Shown: positions 18,593 to 28,809, counted from the first letter of the stretch. The stretch: DNA of 64,000 nt from Candidatus Omnitrophota bacterium (GCA_023818965.1 JAMWCD010000009.1:23611-87610), one strand, 5' to 3'. The notes: a model not told the origin generated them from the sequence alone. Translations and numbers: made by a program.

Positions 18593-21500
18593 ATGAAATC
18601 AAAGTTTCTTGTTATATTAAGTCTGCTTTTTGTAATATCCCCCTTGCTGAAATGTAACAATGAAATTCAAACACAGAACATACTTTATCTTCTTGGGATG
18701 CCCGTAGATACAAACAAATTTAATGTTTTTACCTGCACTGTAAACAATGGTTTTTCATCATTTCAATCTCATACACTTACAGGTTCCCATGATTTTGACG
18801 AAACCTTCTGGCCCGCAAGTATTGCATACGACCCCAAAGAAAATTACCTTTATATTTCCTTTAGTGGTAATGGTACTATTGATGTATTTGATGCGTCCAG
18901 CTTTGAACTCAAAGCAATTCTTCAGATACCTGATGCTTCAGACATTATAAAAATCGGTGTTCCGTCTGATGAATCGTCAAACAGGATTTATCTGGTTGAA
19001 AGAAATGGGTCGCATATATTTGTATTCAATCGTACAACATTTGAAAGAATTGAGTCAGAAGAATTTGACTTGATTTCACCTGCAACAGGTATCTGGGTAT
19101 CCAACGATACTATTTTTGTTGCAGATAATGAGGGGGTACGCTTGTATGTCAATGGAATTTCTGAAGGAATCTTTCCAATTCCAGAAACAATAAAATCACT
19201 GCAGGGTGATGCATCTTTGTGGCCACAGATTTGTCTTTTTGCAATCGGAGGTCAGACAAAAAAAGTACCACCTGATATTTCTGGTAGATGGGCTCTGGAA
19301 TCATTACAGGTTTCAGGGTATTTAACATTTGACAATGAAGGGAATATTGCTTCAGGAGATGAGTGGTACTGGAATGATGGACTTGAAGAAATAGTGCAGC
19401 AAGGGTCTTACAATCTTGAGGAGAATCAAATACTTCTTTCAGGTGAAACATCAGAAGGACCATTCAATTTTGAAGGAGTATTAAGGAGCCGCGGGGATAT
19501 TATAAGTTTTATTGATTCTACTACTGAACCAGTGAACCGTGGATTTGGTTTTCTTGTCAAAAAGGGTCAGAATTACTCCAGCACTGATTTTTCAGGAACA
19601 TGGAAAATAAAAGGTGCATATGTTTCAGGAACTCTTTATTCTGATGGCAGAGGCAATATTACCCAGGGAAATTTGATAAAAAAAGATGGAACAACAGAAA
19701 CCATTTCCTCAGGCAACTATATCATTCGTAACGAAGACGGCTCAATAATCATTAATCTTTCTACAGAAACAGGAACCATCCAACTTACTGGCATAATGAA
19801 CAAAGGCAGGGACATTGCCATTGTTGAACAACAACTTACAAAACAGAAAAATGAATCAACCAGAAAATTGGCTGTTCTGGTAAAAACTATCAACAAAAAC
19901 TATCAAGGAACTGATATCGCTGGTAACTGGTCCATAAAAGCCATGCATTTTTCAGGAAACATTTTTATTGATGCAACAGGCACAATTGTTGAAGGTTATC
20001 TCAAAAATGGTGAAGAAACAATTGGAATTACAGGAGGAAATTGTGTTTTTGGGGAGAATTCAGTGATAACCCTGAATTTATTTACAACAAACGATGAAAC
20101 AATAACATTAAATGGTGTAATAAATCCATACCTGGACATGATTGTTTTTATAGACGCAAATACTTCTGCCCTTTCACCTGATATGAATCCTGGCGTTTTA
20201 ATAAAAACAGATTCATCAGAAGTCATTTTTTATCGAAAAGGAAATCTGCCAGTATTTCAGCAAAATGATGTTTTACTTAAAATAAATCTATCTTCAGACA
20301 CAAGAACAGATACATCCATTGAAGGTTATGGTCTTGGACTTGCCATTATTCCATCAAAACAGAAAGCCATGGTACTCAGTGGTTCCTTATTTGAAGAAAC
20401 CCGTATTCTTACTGAATTTGGTACAGAAACACTTAATAAAACAAACCAGATTCCAGCACCAGGTAATACTATTGATTGCACCGCAGGAACTTTACAGGAA
20501 ACACAGGCGGAAATTCAGTTAAACAAAATTTGCACATCCCACGGTGAAGGCAGTGCCTTAATCGGTGATGAAATTACATTTTCCATTACAATAAAAAATA
20601 CAGGCAGTGTTGCGATTGAAAAAATTCCTCTAAAAGATTCATTCAACCCATCATGTCTTTCTTTCTTGAGGGCAACACTATCGCCTGATAATGAATCAGA
20701 AGGAACTCTTGAATGGAATGATATCACAAGCGAAGGAAATCTTGGACCTGGTGAATCAATCGTTATTCACATTACTTTTCTCGCAATCAGACAGGCAAAT
20801 CCAGCAATCAATACTGCAATAATCCATAATGCTGTTGATGTAAATGAAAATCCTATTACAGATAAAGAAAGTAGTTGCGAAATTACTATCAACAAACAGG
20901 GCTCAATCACTGTTGAAAAAATGCGAATTATGCCTGAAACCAGTAATGTTAAAATCGGAGAAAATGTAGTTTTTCAGATCAAAATTACAAATAATTCACC
21001 TTTTTCCATTAAATCATTTTCGCTAAAAGATACTTTCAACCCAGAATTACTTGAATTTATTGGTTCTTCCATACCTGAACCAGAAATCTCAGCAGGACAG
21101 GTAGAATGGAATAATCTTCCTGGTGAAGACAAGCTTGAACCAGAAACTTCCTTTGTTTTCACTGTAACATTCCAGGCAATAAAACAAACAATATCCACAG
21201 TCAACACCGCAGAAGTATATGATGCAATTGATATTTATAATAATTCAGTTTCAGGTGGAGTTTCTCAATCAGTTTTTTCTATTTTACCCTTTGAAGTAAA
21301 TGTCCCTGGTGGTAGTACTACTGCATCTTATGTTATGCTGTCTTTTCCTTTCACACCCCAGACACCAGACATATCTGATATTCTAATAGATGACCTTGGC
21401 AGGTATGACCCGACAAAATGGCGACTGTTCAGATGGAATCCTGACGCAGACCCACCAGGTTATGAAGAATATTCTCCTGATAAGGATCTCTTTAATGTTA

Positions 21501-22180
21501 CTCCAGGCAAGGCATACTGGTTAATTTCCCGTTACCCTGTAAAAATTGATGGTACTGGAATTCCACCAACCACGAGAAACAATTTTCTCCTCAAACTTAG
21601 TCCAGGATGGAATCAGATTGGATGTCCTTTTAATTTTCCTGTTGCATGGAATAGTGTAATTGCAGAAATCGGAGAACATGAATATTACGCATCACAACAG
21701 CACACCCTGTGGAAGTATGAAAATGGAACATATGTTCCATCAATAACCCTTCAGCCAGGCGTTGGTTACTGGATATGGAATCCATACTCTGATATACTAA
21801 TGCTCAAAATACCACCAGAACAAACAAAAAAACAAATCCGATTATTAAAAGTATCTCCATCAACATCAGAACCGCAACCACCGCCACCCCCGGGTCAAAC
21901 ACTCGTACAATCATCTGCAAACTCATCAGGTAGTGGTTGTTTCATTGCAACAGCGTGCTTTGGTTCTGCACATTCATATCAGGTGGAAATTTTAAGAAAA
22001 TTCCGTGACCGTTTTTTGACAACCAACTGGCTCGGGAAAAAATTTGTTTCATTCTATTACAAACACTCACCACCAGTTGCAAATTTCCTTATAAATCATC
22101 CAATTTTCAAACGAACTGTAAGAATTGCACTTGTTCCTGTTGTTCATATATGTAAATTTTTCCTTGAAATCAAAAGTTGA
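18593..22180 (+). CDS. Large surface protein with propeller, DUF11 repeats and CFI-box C-terminus
   Basis: A 1195-residue exported protein. Visible parts: signal peptide (1-19, then Cys21, not a canonical lipobox); a beta-propeller-like region (about 30-215); three internal repeats of about 100 residues starting GRWALESLQVSG (231), GTWKIKGAYVSG and GNWSIKAMHFSG; two DUF11/Ig-like domains (about 640-765 and 770-890) sharing KDSFNP/KDTFNP; a region with GKAYWLIS and GWNQIGCPFNFPVAW; a Pro-rich linker; and a C-terminal CFI-box tail (CFIATACFG at about 1116, then RKFRDRFL and two hydrophobic helices). CFI-box tails are thought to be processed or anchored at the envelope. AAGGAGGG precedes the ATG. 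Likely an adhesin or cell-surface structural protein. Confidence 0.8.
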   Translation: MKSKFLVILSLLFVISPLLKCNNEIQTQNILYLLGMPVDTNKFNVFTCTVNNGFSSFQSHTLTGSHDFDETFWPASIAYDPKENYLYISFSGNGTIDVFDASSFELKAILQIPDASDIIKIGVPSDESSNRIYLVERNGSHIFVFNRTTFERIESEEFDLISPATGIWVSNDTIFVADNEGVRLYVNGISEGIFPIPETIKSLQGDASLWPQICLFAIGGQTKKVPPDISGRWALESLQVSGYLTFDNEGNIASGDEWYWNDGLEEIVQQGSYNLEENQILLSGETSEGPFNFEGVLRSRGDIISFIDSTTEPVNRGFGFLVKKGQNYSSTDFSGTWKIKGAYVSGTLYSDGRGNITQGNLIKKDGTTETISSGNYIIRNEDGSIIINLSTETGTIQLTGIMNKGRDIAIVEQQLTKQKNESTRKLAVLVKTINKNYQGTDIAGNWSIKAMHFSGNIFIDATGTIVEGYLKNGEETIGITGGNCVFGENSVITLNLFTTNDETITLNGVINPYLDMIVFIDANTSALSPDMNPGVLIKTDSSEVIFYRKGNLPVFQQNDVLLKINLSSDTRTDTSIEGYGLGLAIIPSKQKAMVLSGSLFEETRILTEFGTETLNKTNQIPAPGNTIDCTAGTLQETQAEIQLNKICTSHGEGSALIGDEITFSITIKNTGSVAIEKIPLKDSFNPSCLSFLRATLSPDNESEGTLEWNDITSEGNLGPGESIVIHITFLAIRQANPAINTAIIHNAVDVNENPITDKESSCEITINKQGSITVEKMRIMPETSNVKIGENVVFQIKITNNSPFSIKSFSLKDTFNPELLEFIGSSIPEPEISAGQVEWNNLPGEDKLEPETSFVFTVTFQAIKQTISTVNTAEVYDAIDIYNNSVSGGVSQSVFSILPFEVNVPGGSTTASYVMLSFPFTPQTPDISDILIDDLGRYDPTKWRLFRWNPDADPPGYEEYSPDKDLFNVTPGKAYWLISRYPVKIDGTGIPPTTRNNFLLKLSPGWNQIGCPFNFPVAWNSVIAEIGEHEYYASQQHTLWKYENGTYVPSITLQPGVGYWIWNPYSDILMLKIPPEQTKKQIRLLKVSPSTSEPQPPPPPGQTLVQSSANSSGSGCFIATACFGSAHSYQVEILRKFRDRFLTTNWLGKKFVSFYYKHSPPVANFLINHPIFKRTVRIALVPVVHICKFFLEIKS

Positions 22181-24735
22181 TGAAAAAAATAGTTTTCTCG
22201 ATTTCAAAAATTCCGCCAGGATTCATCATTACTATTTTATTGACAATTTTGTTTTTTGTACCCATTAGATTAATTGATTTCATTGAACTCCAGCTTCTTG
22301 ATAGCCGATTTCTGGCAGCACAGCAAAGTCCACAAAATTCAGAAATCATTCTGATTGCCATTGATAATCGATCAGAAGACCGGCTTGGCCGCTGGCCATG
22401 GGATAGAAATCTTATAGCACAACTTATCAATATTGTCAGTAAAGGTCAACCTGCTGCAATCGGAATTGATATTGTTTTTGCAGAAAAACAGTTATCACCC
22501 CTTGATAAAATTCTTTCCATCCCAGGTGCAAAAGAAAAACTTTCAAAAATTGAACTCTCTGAAATAAAAAACGCATGTGATTATGATGGACATCTTGCAA
22601 AATCTATTTCTAAAGCAAAAAATGTAATCCTTGGCTATTACTTTTTGACTGAACAGGAAGAAGATGCAATGCCAGATGAAATTGTTGAAAACGACCCTAA
22701 ATATGGAATCATTGTTGACCAGTTTCAGGGAATAACAGTTCGGAAAACACAGGAATATGAAAAATGTTTCCCACCAATAAAATGCGGACATGGAGTTGAA
22801 ACAAGTACTGAGCGAATTTCTGTCAGTGCCCTTACACAGGGATTTCTCAACATATTCCCTGATACTGATGGTGTTGTCAGAAAAAGTTATCTTGTAATGA
22901 AACAGGGTTCTGACCTGCTTGCTTCATTTCCTCTTCAAATTTTGAATGCTTACTATAAAATGCCAGGAATTACAGTTGAAACAGTTGGCAAGTCAGACGA
23001 ATGCATAAAAAATTTGAAGGTGGGCGATTTCGAAATACCAGTGGATCTTGATTCTTCTCTCCTGATTAATTACACAAGAAAACTTGATTCTTTTCCAGAA
23101 TACTCTTTTGTGGATGTTCTTGATGGAAAGGTTGATGTCAAAAGTTTTCAAGGAAAAATTGTTATTGTTGGTATTTCTGACCCTGGATTGATGCGAGATA
23201 ACTGGGTTACCCCGGTCAGCGACGTAACTCCTGGATTTAAAATTCATGCCCTGACTGTTGCCACATGTATTGAACGACGTTTTGTTCGAAAGTCAGGTTA
23301 TTTTGATGCACTGAGTGCTTTTTTCATTTTTTTCTTCGGCACACTTATAACATTTTTAGTTCCACTTTTTAAGAAACCGCTTTATTCAGGAATACTGGCA
23401 ACTTTTCTATTTGTTTCATATTTAACGGTTACGCACCTGGTATTCAAAACAAAACTTATTGTTCTCAATATCACTTATCCTCTCAGTTGCATAGTGATTG
23501 TTTATACTGCAGAAACCCTCAGATATACTGGTGCTTCCCTTAAAAGTGCGATAAAGAAGATCTTTGAAAAGGAAATTGCACTGAAAATGCTTGGAGAAAC
23601 TCAAAAAGAACTTTCGCGACTTGTGAGAATTTCTGATGTTTTCTGCCCTTCTTCTACGACAATAGTTTTTGATTCTGACAGAATGATGGAAGAAACACCT
23701 GTTCTTACATGGAAATTAATTCTTACATCTCTCGGCATTTCTTCTGGTGCTCTTATTCTCTTCAACAATGATGGTAGTTTTCAAATTATTGCATCTACAG
23801 GTAACCTCTGGGAAAAAACAAACCTTGACTTAATCAGAAAACGAATGGAAAATGACCCAACACCACTGATAATTAATCGAACTTCAGACAGACAATGGTT
23901 TTCTTCAAATGAAATTAAAAATTTGATGGCATTTCCGGTAGTATCAGAAAAAACATTCATACTTGTTGCATTGTTTCTGAACAAGAGTGTCACAGAATTT
24001 TCTGAGACAGATAAATTTACAACAGATGATGTAAAACTTGCTCAAACATCTGCTCTCCAAGCCATCATCGCTATACAGAATTCAAAATTAAATGTTGCCC
24101 TGAAACAAGCCCAGCTTGAAACCATATTCCGTCTTGCTATGTCAATCGAGTGCAGGGACAGAGAAACAGGGCTTCATGTTCACCGAGTAAGTGAGTATGC
24201 TGGAGTTGTGGCTGAGGGAATACAGTTACCTGAACCTGAAGTAAAACTTATCAAAAGTTCTATGCCTCTTCATGATATTGGAAAAATTGCTATTCCTGAT
24301 AACATCCTGCTGAAACCCGGTAGATTAACTGACCAGGAATTTGAAATTATTAAAAAACACCCTGTCATTGGAGCAAAGGTTCTTGAAGGTTCATCTTCAT
24401 CTATTCTGCAGGCAGCAAGAATTATTGCTCTCTATCATCAGGAACGTTACAATGGTTCGGGCTACCCGTATGGGTTAAAAGAAAAAAATATTCCGCTGTA
24501 TGGAAGAATTGCTGCTGTGGCAGATATTTTTGATGCGCTTGCTTCAAAAAGGTCTTACAAAGAAGCCATAGATTTTGATAAAACATTTGAAATCCTGATG
24601 TCAGAAGCAGGCAAAGCACTTGACCCTGACCTTGTGAAAGTTTTTATTGACAGAAAGGAGATAGTGCTGAAGATTTATCATCACTACAGGGAAACCCCTG
24701 ATTCAAGTTTATTTGATTATCCTGCTAAAGATTAA
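22180..24735 (+). CDS. CHASE2-GAF-HD-GYP sensor, putative cyclic-di-GMP phosphodiesterase
   Basis: An 851-residue membrane sensor: one N-terminal helix, a periplasmic CHASE2 domain (about 30-385, with DRLGRWPWDRNLIAQLI), three closely spaced transmembrane helices (about 385-445), a GAF-like domain (about 500-625) and an HD-GYP domain (about 640-835). Catalytic features are intact: HDIGK, the HQERYNGSGYP loop and VADIFDALAS. HD-GYP proteins hydrolyse c-di-GMP, so this probably couples an envelope signal to surface-protein behaviour. The ATG shares one base with the stop of the large surface protein (TGATG); a TTG one codon earlier is an alternative. Confidence 0.92.
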   Translation: MKKIVFSISKIPPGFIITILLTILFFVPIRLIDFIELQLLDSRFLAAQQSPQNSEIILIAIDNRSEDRLGRWPWDRNLIAQLINIVSKGQPAAIGIDIVFAEKQLSPLDKILSIPGAKEKLSKIELSEIKNACDYDGHLAKSISKAKNVILGYYFLTEQEEDAMPDEIVENDPKYGIIVDQFQGITVRKTQEYEKCFPPIKCGHGVETSTERISVSALTQGFLNIFPDTDGVVRKSYLVMKQGSDLLASFPLQILNAYYKMPGITVETVGKSDECIKNLKVGDFEIPVDLDSSLLINYTRKLDSFPEYSFVDVLDGKVDVKSFQGKIVIVGISDPGLMRDNWVTPVSDVTPGFKIHALTVATCIERRFVRKSGYFDALSAFFIFFFGTLITFLVPLFKKPLYSGILATFLFVSYLTVTHLVFKTKLIVLNITYPLSCIVIVYTAETLRYTGASLKSAIKKIFEKEIALKMLGETQKELSRLVRISDVFCPSSTTIVFDSDRMMEETPVLTWKLILTSLGISSGALILFNNDGSFQIIASTGNLWEKTNLDLIRKRMENDPTPLIINRTSDRQWFSSNEIKNLMAFPVVSEKTFILVALFLNKSVTEFSETDKFTTDDVKLAQTSALQAIIAIQNSKLNVALKQAQLETIFRLAMSIECRDRETGLHVHRVSEYAGVVAEGIQLPEPEVKLIKSSMPLHDIGKIAIPDNILLKPGRLTDQEFEIIKKHPVIGAKVLEGSSSSILQAARIIALYHQERYNGSGYPYGLKEKNIPLYGRIAAVADIFDALASKRSYKEAIDFDKTFEILMSEAGKALDPDLVKVFIDRKEIVLKIYHHYRETPDSSLFDYPAKD

Positions 24736-24741
24736 TATTCA

Positions 24742-25458
24742 TCAAATTGATACTATTTTTCCTGCTTTCACCATAACAAAATTTTCTCCATATTCCTTTG
24801 CAAATATTTTTTCTGCCTCTGGACCAGAACAATGACATGGTCCTGCTTTTTCAACCTTCATTGTTTTAAATCTGTCAACAATAAAAGCAATCTCTCCTGT
24901 ATCTTTTTCAAGTAGATGAAATCCACCCATCACAAAAAATAATTGTTCCTTTTTAAATTGTTTTCTCACTTCACCAAGTATTTCAAGTATTCCTGGATGT
25001 GCACATCCAGTTATTACTGATAAACCATTTTCTGTTTTCAACACAACTGCCTGTTCAGGCATAGAAGCACCTTTATATGTACCTGGTATTTCACCTGTTG
25101 TATAAATATTTTTACCTATTTCCTGAAATTTTTTAACCTCAACAGGTTCTCCACCGCAACTGGTAATCAATTCCTTTAGTTTTTCTGAAAAACCCGAGCA
25201 TATATAAACAATAGTTTTCTTTTTCTTTGCTCTAAGGAGGGATTCAAGTCCGCCTGTATGATCCCAGTGGTCATGTGAAATAATAACACTTTCTATATCA
25301 TCCGGGTTGATGCCCATTGCACCCATATTTTGAAGTAGCCACTCACCTTTTTCTCCTGTATCAAAGAGTATCTTATTATCTATAAGAACAGAAAGTCCCC
25401 ACCCAATATGCAACCTTTCATTGATTGTCTCTTTATCAAAAACTACTTTTATCTCCAT
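24742..25458 (-). CDS. MBL-fold metallohydrolase (DHPS-like)
   Basis: A metallo-beta-lactamase fold protein of 238 residues with the metal site SHDHWDHTGG, further ligands in GCAHPGI and the C-terminal HCSGPEA, and an ending (FVMVKAGKIVSI) typical of the group annotated as 7,8-dihydropterin-6-methyl-4-(beta-D-ribofuranosyl)aminobenzene-5'-phosphate synthase-like. The true substrate in bacteria is unknown. I use the second Met (MEIKVVFD) because GGGGG is then nine bases away; the first ATG at 25467 directly touches it. It converges with the CHASE2 gene, six bases apart. Confidence 0.82.
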   Translation of the reverse strand: MEIKVVFDKETINERLHIGWGLSVLIDNKILFDTGEKGEWLLQNMGAMGINPDDIESVIISHDHWDHTGGLESLLRAKKKKTIVYICSGFSEKLKELITSCGGEPVEVKKFQEIGKNIYTTGEIPGTYKGASMPEQAVVLKTENGLSVITGCAHPGILEILGEVRKQFKKEQLFFVMGGFHLLEKDTGEIAFIVDRFKTMKVEKAGPCHCSGPEAEKIFAKEYGENFVMVKAGKIVSI

Positions 25459-25546
25459 TTGTTTCATCCCCCTTTTCCCATCACTCTTTACTTCACACTC
25501 GTATCCACTAAGCTTTCTATGTGTAAAGATTGATTCATCTTATCTC

Positions 25547-26275
25547 CTATTCAAATTTTTTAGAAAGCAACTTTATTGCCGGGAAAATGAAAAGAAAAAG
25601 AAAAAAAATCAAAATTAAGGTATATAGAAATACTATCCTGTCAGGACTTGTTAGAAAAGATTTCCTGAGTCCATCTACTGTATAAGTAAGAGGTAATATA
25701 TAAGCAAAATACTGTAAAACAGAAGGCATCTTTGAAACTGGATAAATAACACCACTCAAGAATATCATTAAAAACCGTGGAAGATTAAGCAATGTCTGCG
25801 CATCAAAAACTTCTTTTACCGTCACACATAAAAGTGCACCAAGGGACGCAAATACAAAAAGCGAGGGAAGAATTATTAAAATGAGATAAAGAAAGTTAGG
25901 GCGAAGTCCGAGCACAATTGTTGAACCGCTGGTTACTATTGTTGTCATTGCAAAACCGAAAATAGTGCCTCCCAGCACCTTTCCCAGAAGCACCGCTGGA
26001 ATACTGATTGGCGCTAAAAGCAATCTCTCAAGAGTTCCAACTCTCAGTTCAAAATTTATCACCACTGCTTCAGCGGCAGTTGTGCTGAAAAGAATCGTCA
26101 TTGCAATTAGTCCAGGAACCAGTTCCTTAAAATCTCCGGGGTTTCTCAAATAAAAAGCCAGAATCCATGTAATCGGAAAAACAATTCCCCAACTGATTGC
26201 CGGCGCCTTAAAATAGTATGTCTTCATATCTTTCAAGGCAATATAGAAGATACCGCGTAAATTATCGCGCCACAT
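25547..26275 (-). CDS. ABC-2 type exporter permease
   Basis: A 242-residue integral membrane protein with six predicted helices and the ABC-2 family signature region near the C-terminus (NLPRFLMIFLSGVIYPVSKMP, with YILPLTYTVDGLRKS). It would pair with the ATPase encoded directly upstream. The ATG at 26275 has AAGGA eight bases upstream and follows the ATPase stop by one base; a TTG 18 bases earlier lacks such a site. The substrate is unknown: drug, lipid or polysaccharide precursor are all possible. Confidence 0.85.
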   Translation of the reverse strand: MWRDNLRGIFYIALKDMKTYYFKAPAISWGIVFPITWILAFYLRNPGDFKELVPGLIAMTILFSTTAAEAVVINFELRVGTLERLLLAPISIPAVLLGKVLGGTIFGFAMTTIVTSGSTIVLGLRPNFLYLILIILPSLFVFASLGALLCVTVKEVFDAQTLLNLPRFLMIFLSGVIYPVSKMPSVLQYFAYILPLTYTVDGLRKSFLTSPDRIVFLYTLILIFFLFLFIFPAIKLLSKKFE

Positions 26276-26276
26276 A

Positions 26277-27044
26277 TTATTTTCCTTTTTCAATTGCTAA
26301 AACTTCTGGCTCTAAACCTGTAATCTCTATAAATGCATCTTCCAGTGTTTTTTTATCAGTTTTTGTCTTTAAATTTAACGGGGTATCAATTGTCAGAATT
26401 TTGCCTTTTACAAGAATAGCAACACGGTCGCATAAAAGGTCTGCTTCTTCTAAATAATGAGTGGTAAGAAAAATGGTTATTCCTTGCTGACGAAGATTAG
26501 ATATCAAATTGCGTAAAGATTTGGCAGCCACTACATCCAAACCAGATGTCGGTTCATCAAGAAAGAGAATTTCCGGATTATGAATTAACGCTGCTGCAAT
26601 TGTCAAAGCCCGCTTCATACCACGGGAAAATGTGCGAAAAGGACTGTCTTTGCGCTCATAAAGTCTAAATATTTTCAGTAATTCTTCTGCTCTTTTCCTG
26701 CGCTCTCCCCTTGGAACACCATAAAGTTGTGCCATAAATATCAGATTATCCATTGCAGATAATTCATCATAGAGATTTGAAATGTCCGGGACAACACCAA
26801 TGCGTTTTTTTATCTCCGCAATTTTTGTTTTTACACTCATCCCAAGGATGGAGGCATCTCCTTCTGTTGACTTAGAAAGTCCTGTAAGCATCCTTATGGT
26901 AGAGGTCTTTCCTGCACCATTTGGACCTAAAAATCCAAAGACCTCGCCTTCTTTGACTTCAAAACTGATATGGTCAACAGCAAGAATATCTCCATAACGT
27001 TTTGTTAAATTTTCTACTTTAATTACTATTGTATCACTTTTCAT
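26277..27044 (-). CDS. ABC transporter ATP-binding protein
   Basis: A 255-residue ATPase of the ABC-2 exporter class with Walker A (GPNGAGKTS), Q-loop region, ABC signature (TFSRGMKRALTIAAAL), Walker B with catalytic Glu (ILFLDEPTSGLD) and the switch His (LTTHYLEEAD). It forms an exporter with the permease gene that follows. It is separated by 69 bases from the Mrp gene upstream; no consensus promoter or strong ribosome binding site was found there. Confidence 0.92.
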   Translation of the reverse strand: MKSDTIVIKVENLTKRYGDILAVDHISFEVKEGEVFGFLGPNGAGKTSTIRMLTGLSKSTEGDASILGMSVKTKIAEIKKRIGVVPDISNLYDELSAMDNLIFMAQLYGVPRGERRKRAEELLKIFRLYERKDSPFRTFSRGMKRALTIAAALIHNPEILFLDEPTSGLDVVAAKSLRNLISNLRQQGITIFLTTHYLEEADLLCDRVAILVKGKILTIDTPLNLKTKTDKKTLEDAFIEITGLEPEVLAIEKGK

Positions 27045-27113
27045 TTTTAAAATGCGACAACCTCATTATTCTAACTGTTGAATCGTATGGAAAAATTACA
27101 ATTTCTATCTTTA

Positions 27114-27923
27114 TTAGTTCTCCACACCCTCTATTATTTTTTTTGCTATTTCGTTCATATATGTTGTTGCTGCAAGGTCTTTAAAAACGATAAAGGGTTT
27201 CCCTGAATCACCACTATTTACTATTTCTATCTCCAGTGGTATCCTTCCGAGAAAAGGCACTCCCATATTATATGCTATCTTTTCGCCACCGCCTGCTCCA
27301 AATATACTTACCTCTTTTTTACAGTGTGGACAGATAAATCCACTCATATTTTCTATGACACCTATTACAGGGACATTAAGTTTTTTTGCAAATGTAATTG
27401 CTTTTGTTGAGTCCAGTGTAGCGACTTCCTGAGGAGTACTTACAATGACCACCCCATCCATTTCAGGTATAGATTGGCATATGCTCAGCAGTTCATCTCC
27501 TGTTCCAGGTGGAGAATCTATAATGAGATAGTCAAGTTCTCCCCACCCTACATCACCTAAAAACTGTCTTATTGCCGCGGTCTTTAGTGGCCCTCTCCAT
27601 ATGACTGGTTCATCTGACCTTTCAAGTATCATAGCCATACTTATAACCTTAAGTCCACAGGCACCTTCAAATGGCTCTATCTCCTTCCCATTGCTTAAAA
27701 GTTTTTTACCTTCAAGTCCAAGCATCTTTGCGACATTAGGTCCGTGCAGGTCAATATCAAGAAGACCTACTTTTTTTCCCATAAGAGACAGGGCACAGGA
27801 TAGGTTAACTGATACGGTTGTTTTTCCTACACCACCCTTACCGCTCATAACCATTATCTTATGCCTTATTTTACCCATCCGCTCGTTTATTCTTTTCTGT
27901 TGTTCTTCAAGTTGTGTCTTCAT
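27114..27923 (-). CDS. mrp: Mrp/NBP35-type iron-sulfur cluster carrier ATPase
   Basis: A 269-residue P-loop protein with the deviant Walker A MSGKGGVGKTTVSVNL, the aspartate motif LLDIDLHGPN, IIDSPPGTGDE and the CxxC pair GFICPHCKKEV that binds a bridging [4Fe-4S] cluster in dimers. The family carries Fe-S clusters to target proteins. It lacks the N-terminal DUF59 domain of many Mrp proteins. AAAGGGG lies before the ATG, and the gene overlaps the upstream MinD-ferredoxin gene by 17 bases, so these Fe-S ATPases are made together. Confidence 0.92.
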   Translation of the reverse strand: MKTQLEEQQKRINERMGKIRHKIMVMSGKGGVGKTTVSVNLSCALSLMGKKVGLLDIDLHGPNVAKMLGLEGKKLLSNGKEIEPFEGACGLKVISMAMILERSDEPVIWRGPLKTAAIRQFLGDVGWGELDYLIIDSPPGTGDELLSICQSIPEMDGVVIVSTPQEVATLDSTKAITFAKKLNVPVIGVIENMSGFICPHCKKEVSIFGAGGGEKIAYNMGVPFLGRIPLEIEIVNSGDSGKPFIVFKDLAATTYMNEIAKKIIEGVEN

Positions 27924-28809
27924 ATTGCCCCTTTGTTATTAGATTACTCCATATATTTTTTATTGCCTCTGAAACAGAGTCATCGGAAAACTCAACATAA
28001 GGTATGGTCTGAACTATTGACTCAGGAACCTTTTCTGAAAAAGGAATATATCCAGCAAGATTAATATTTCGCTCCTTACATATCTGCTCTATCTTTTTTG
28101 TATTTTCAATATTAAGGTCGTATTTGTTTATCACAACCTTTGTCTCAATTCCAAAAAAGGCAGCCACTTCAATTACCCTTTTCATATCACTTATTCCTGA
28201 AAGTGTGGGCTCTGTTACAACAAGTGCAAGGTCCACACCAGACAAAGATGCGATAACAGGACATCCTATACCCGGTGGACCATCTATGATTACATAATCC
28301 GCCCCTTCCTTCTCTGCTAATTTATATGCCTCCTCTTTGATTTTTGATACAAGTTTGCCTGAATTTTCAGCCGCCACATCTAACTTCGCAAAGATAAAGG
28401 GTCCATATTTTGTATCAGATGTAAACCATCTTCCGCTTTCCTTCTCCTTTATTTCTATTGCATCAACAGGACATCCATATTTACAGGCACCACATCCCTC
28501 ACAGGACAATTTGTCCATAAAAATTTTGTCAATTGAACCATTTTTATTCTTGACTGTTTTTATTGCATCAAACCTGCATACAGTCAGGCATTTCCCACAC
28601 TGAATACATTTTTCCTGTTTTATTTTCGCTTCATAGCCACCTCTGAATATCTCAGTCCTTTCAATATCAGGGTGCAAAAGAAGATAAAGATTTGCAGCAT
28701 CCACATCACAGTCAACCATCACCTTATTTTTTGCAATAGATGCAAAAGATGCAGTAAGAAATGTCTTGCCTGTTCCACCTTTCCCACTTATTACAGTCAT
28801 TATTTTCAT
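27907..28809 (-). CDS. MinD-family ATPase with inserted two-cluster ferredoxin domain (copy 2)
   Basis: A 300-residue protein: deviant Walker A (SGKGGTGKTFLTASF) at the N-terminus, an inserted 2[4Fe-4S] ferredoxin domain (about 62-118) with CIQCGKCLTVC and CEGCGACKYGC, and the ATPase continuing with YVIIDGPPGIGCPV. This architecture is conserved in anaerobes, usually as neighbouring pairs, and is linked with metal-cofactor or Fe-S handling, but no function is proven. A paralogue lies three genes upstream. All eight cluster cysteines are present. It ends inside the Mrp gene. Confidence 0.88.
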   Translation of the reverse strand: MKIMTVISGKGGTGKTFLTASFASIAKNKVMVDCDVDAANLYLLLHPDIERTEIFRGGYEAKIKQEKCIQCGKCLTVCRFDAIKTVKNKNGSIDKIFMDKLSCEGCGACKYGCPVDAIEIKEKESGRWFTSDTKYGPFIFAKLDVAAENSGKLVSKIKEEAYKLAEKEGADYVIIDGPPGIGCPVIASLSGVDLALVVTEPTLSGISDMKRVIEVAAFFGIETKVVINKYDLNIENTKKIEQICKERNINLAGYIPFSEKVPESIVQTIPYVEFSDDSVSEAIKNIWSNLITKGQYEDTT

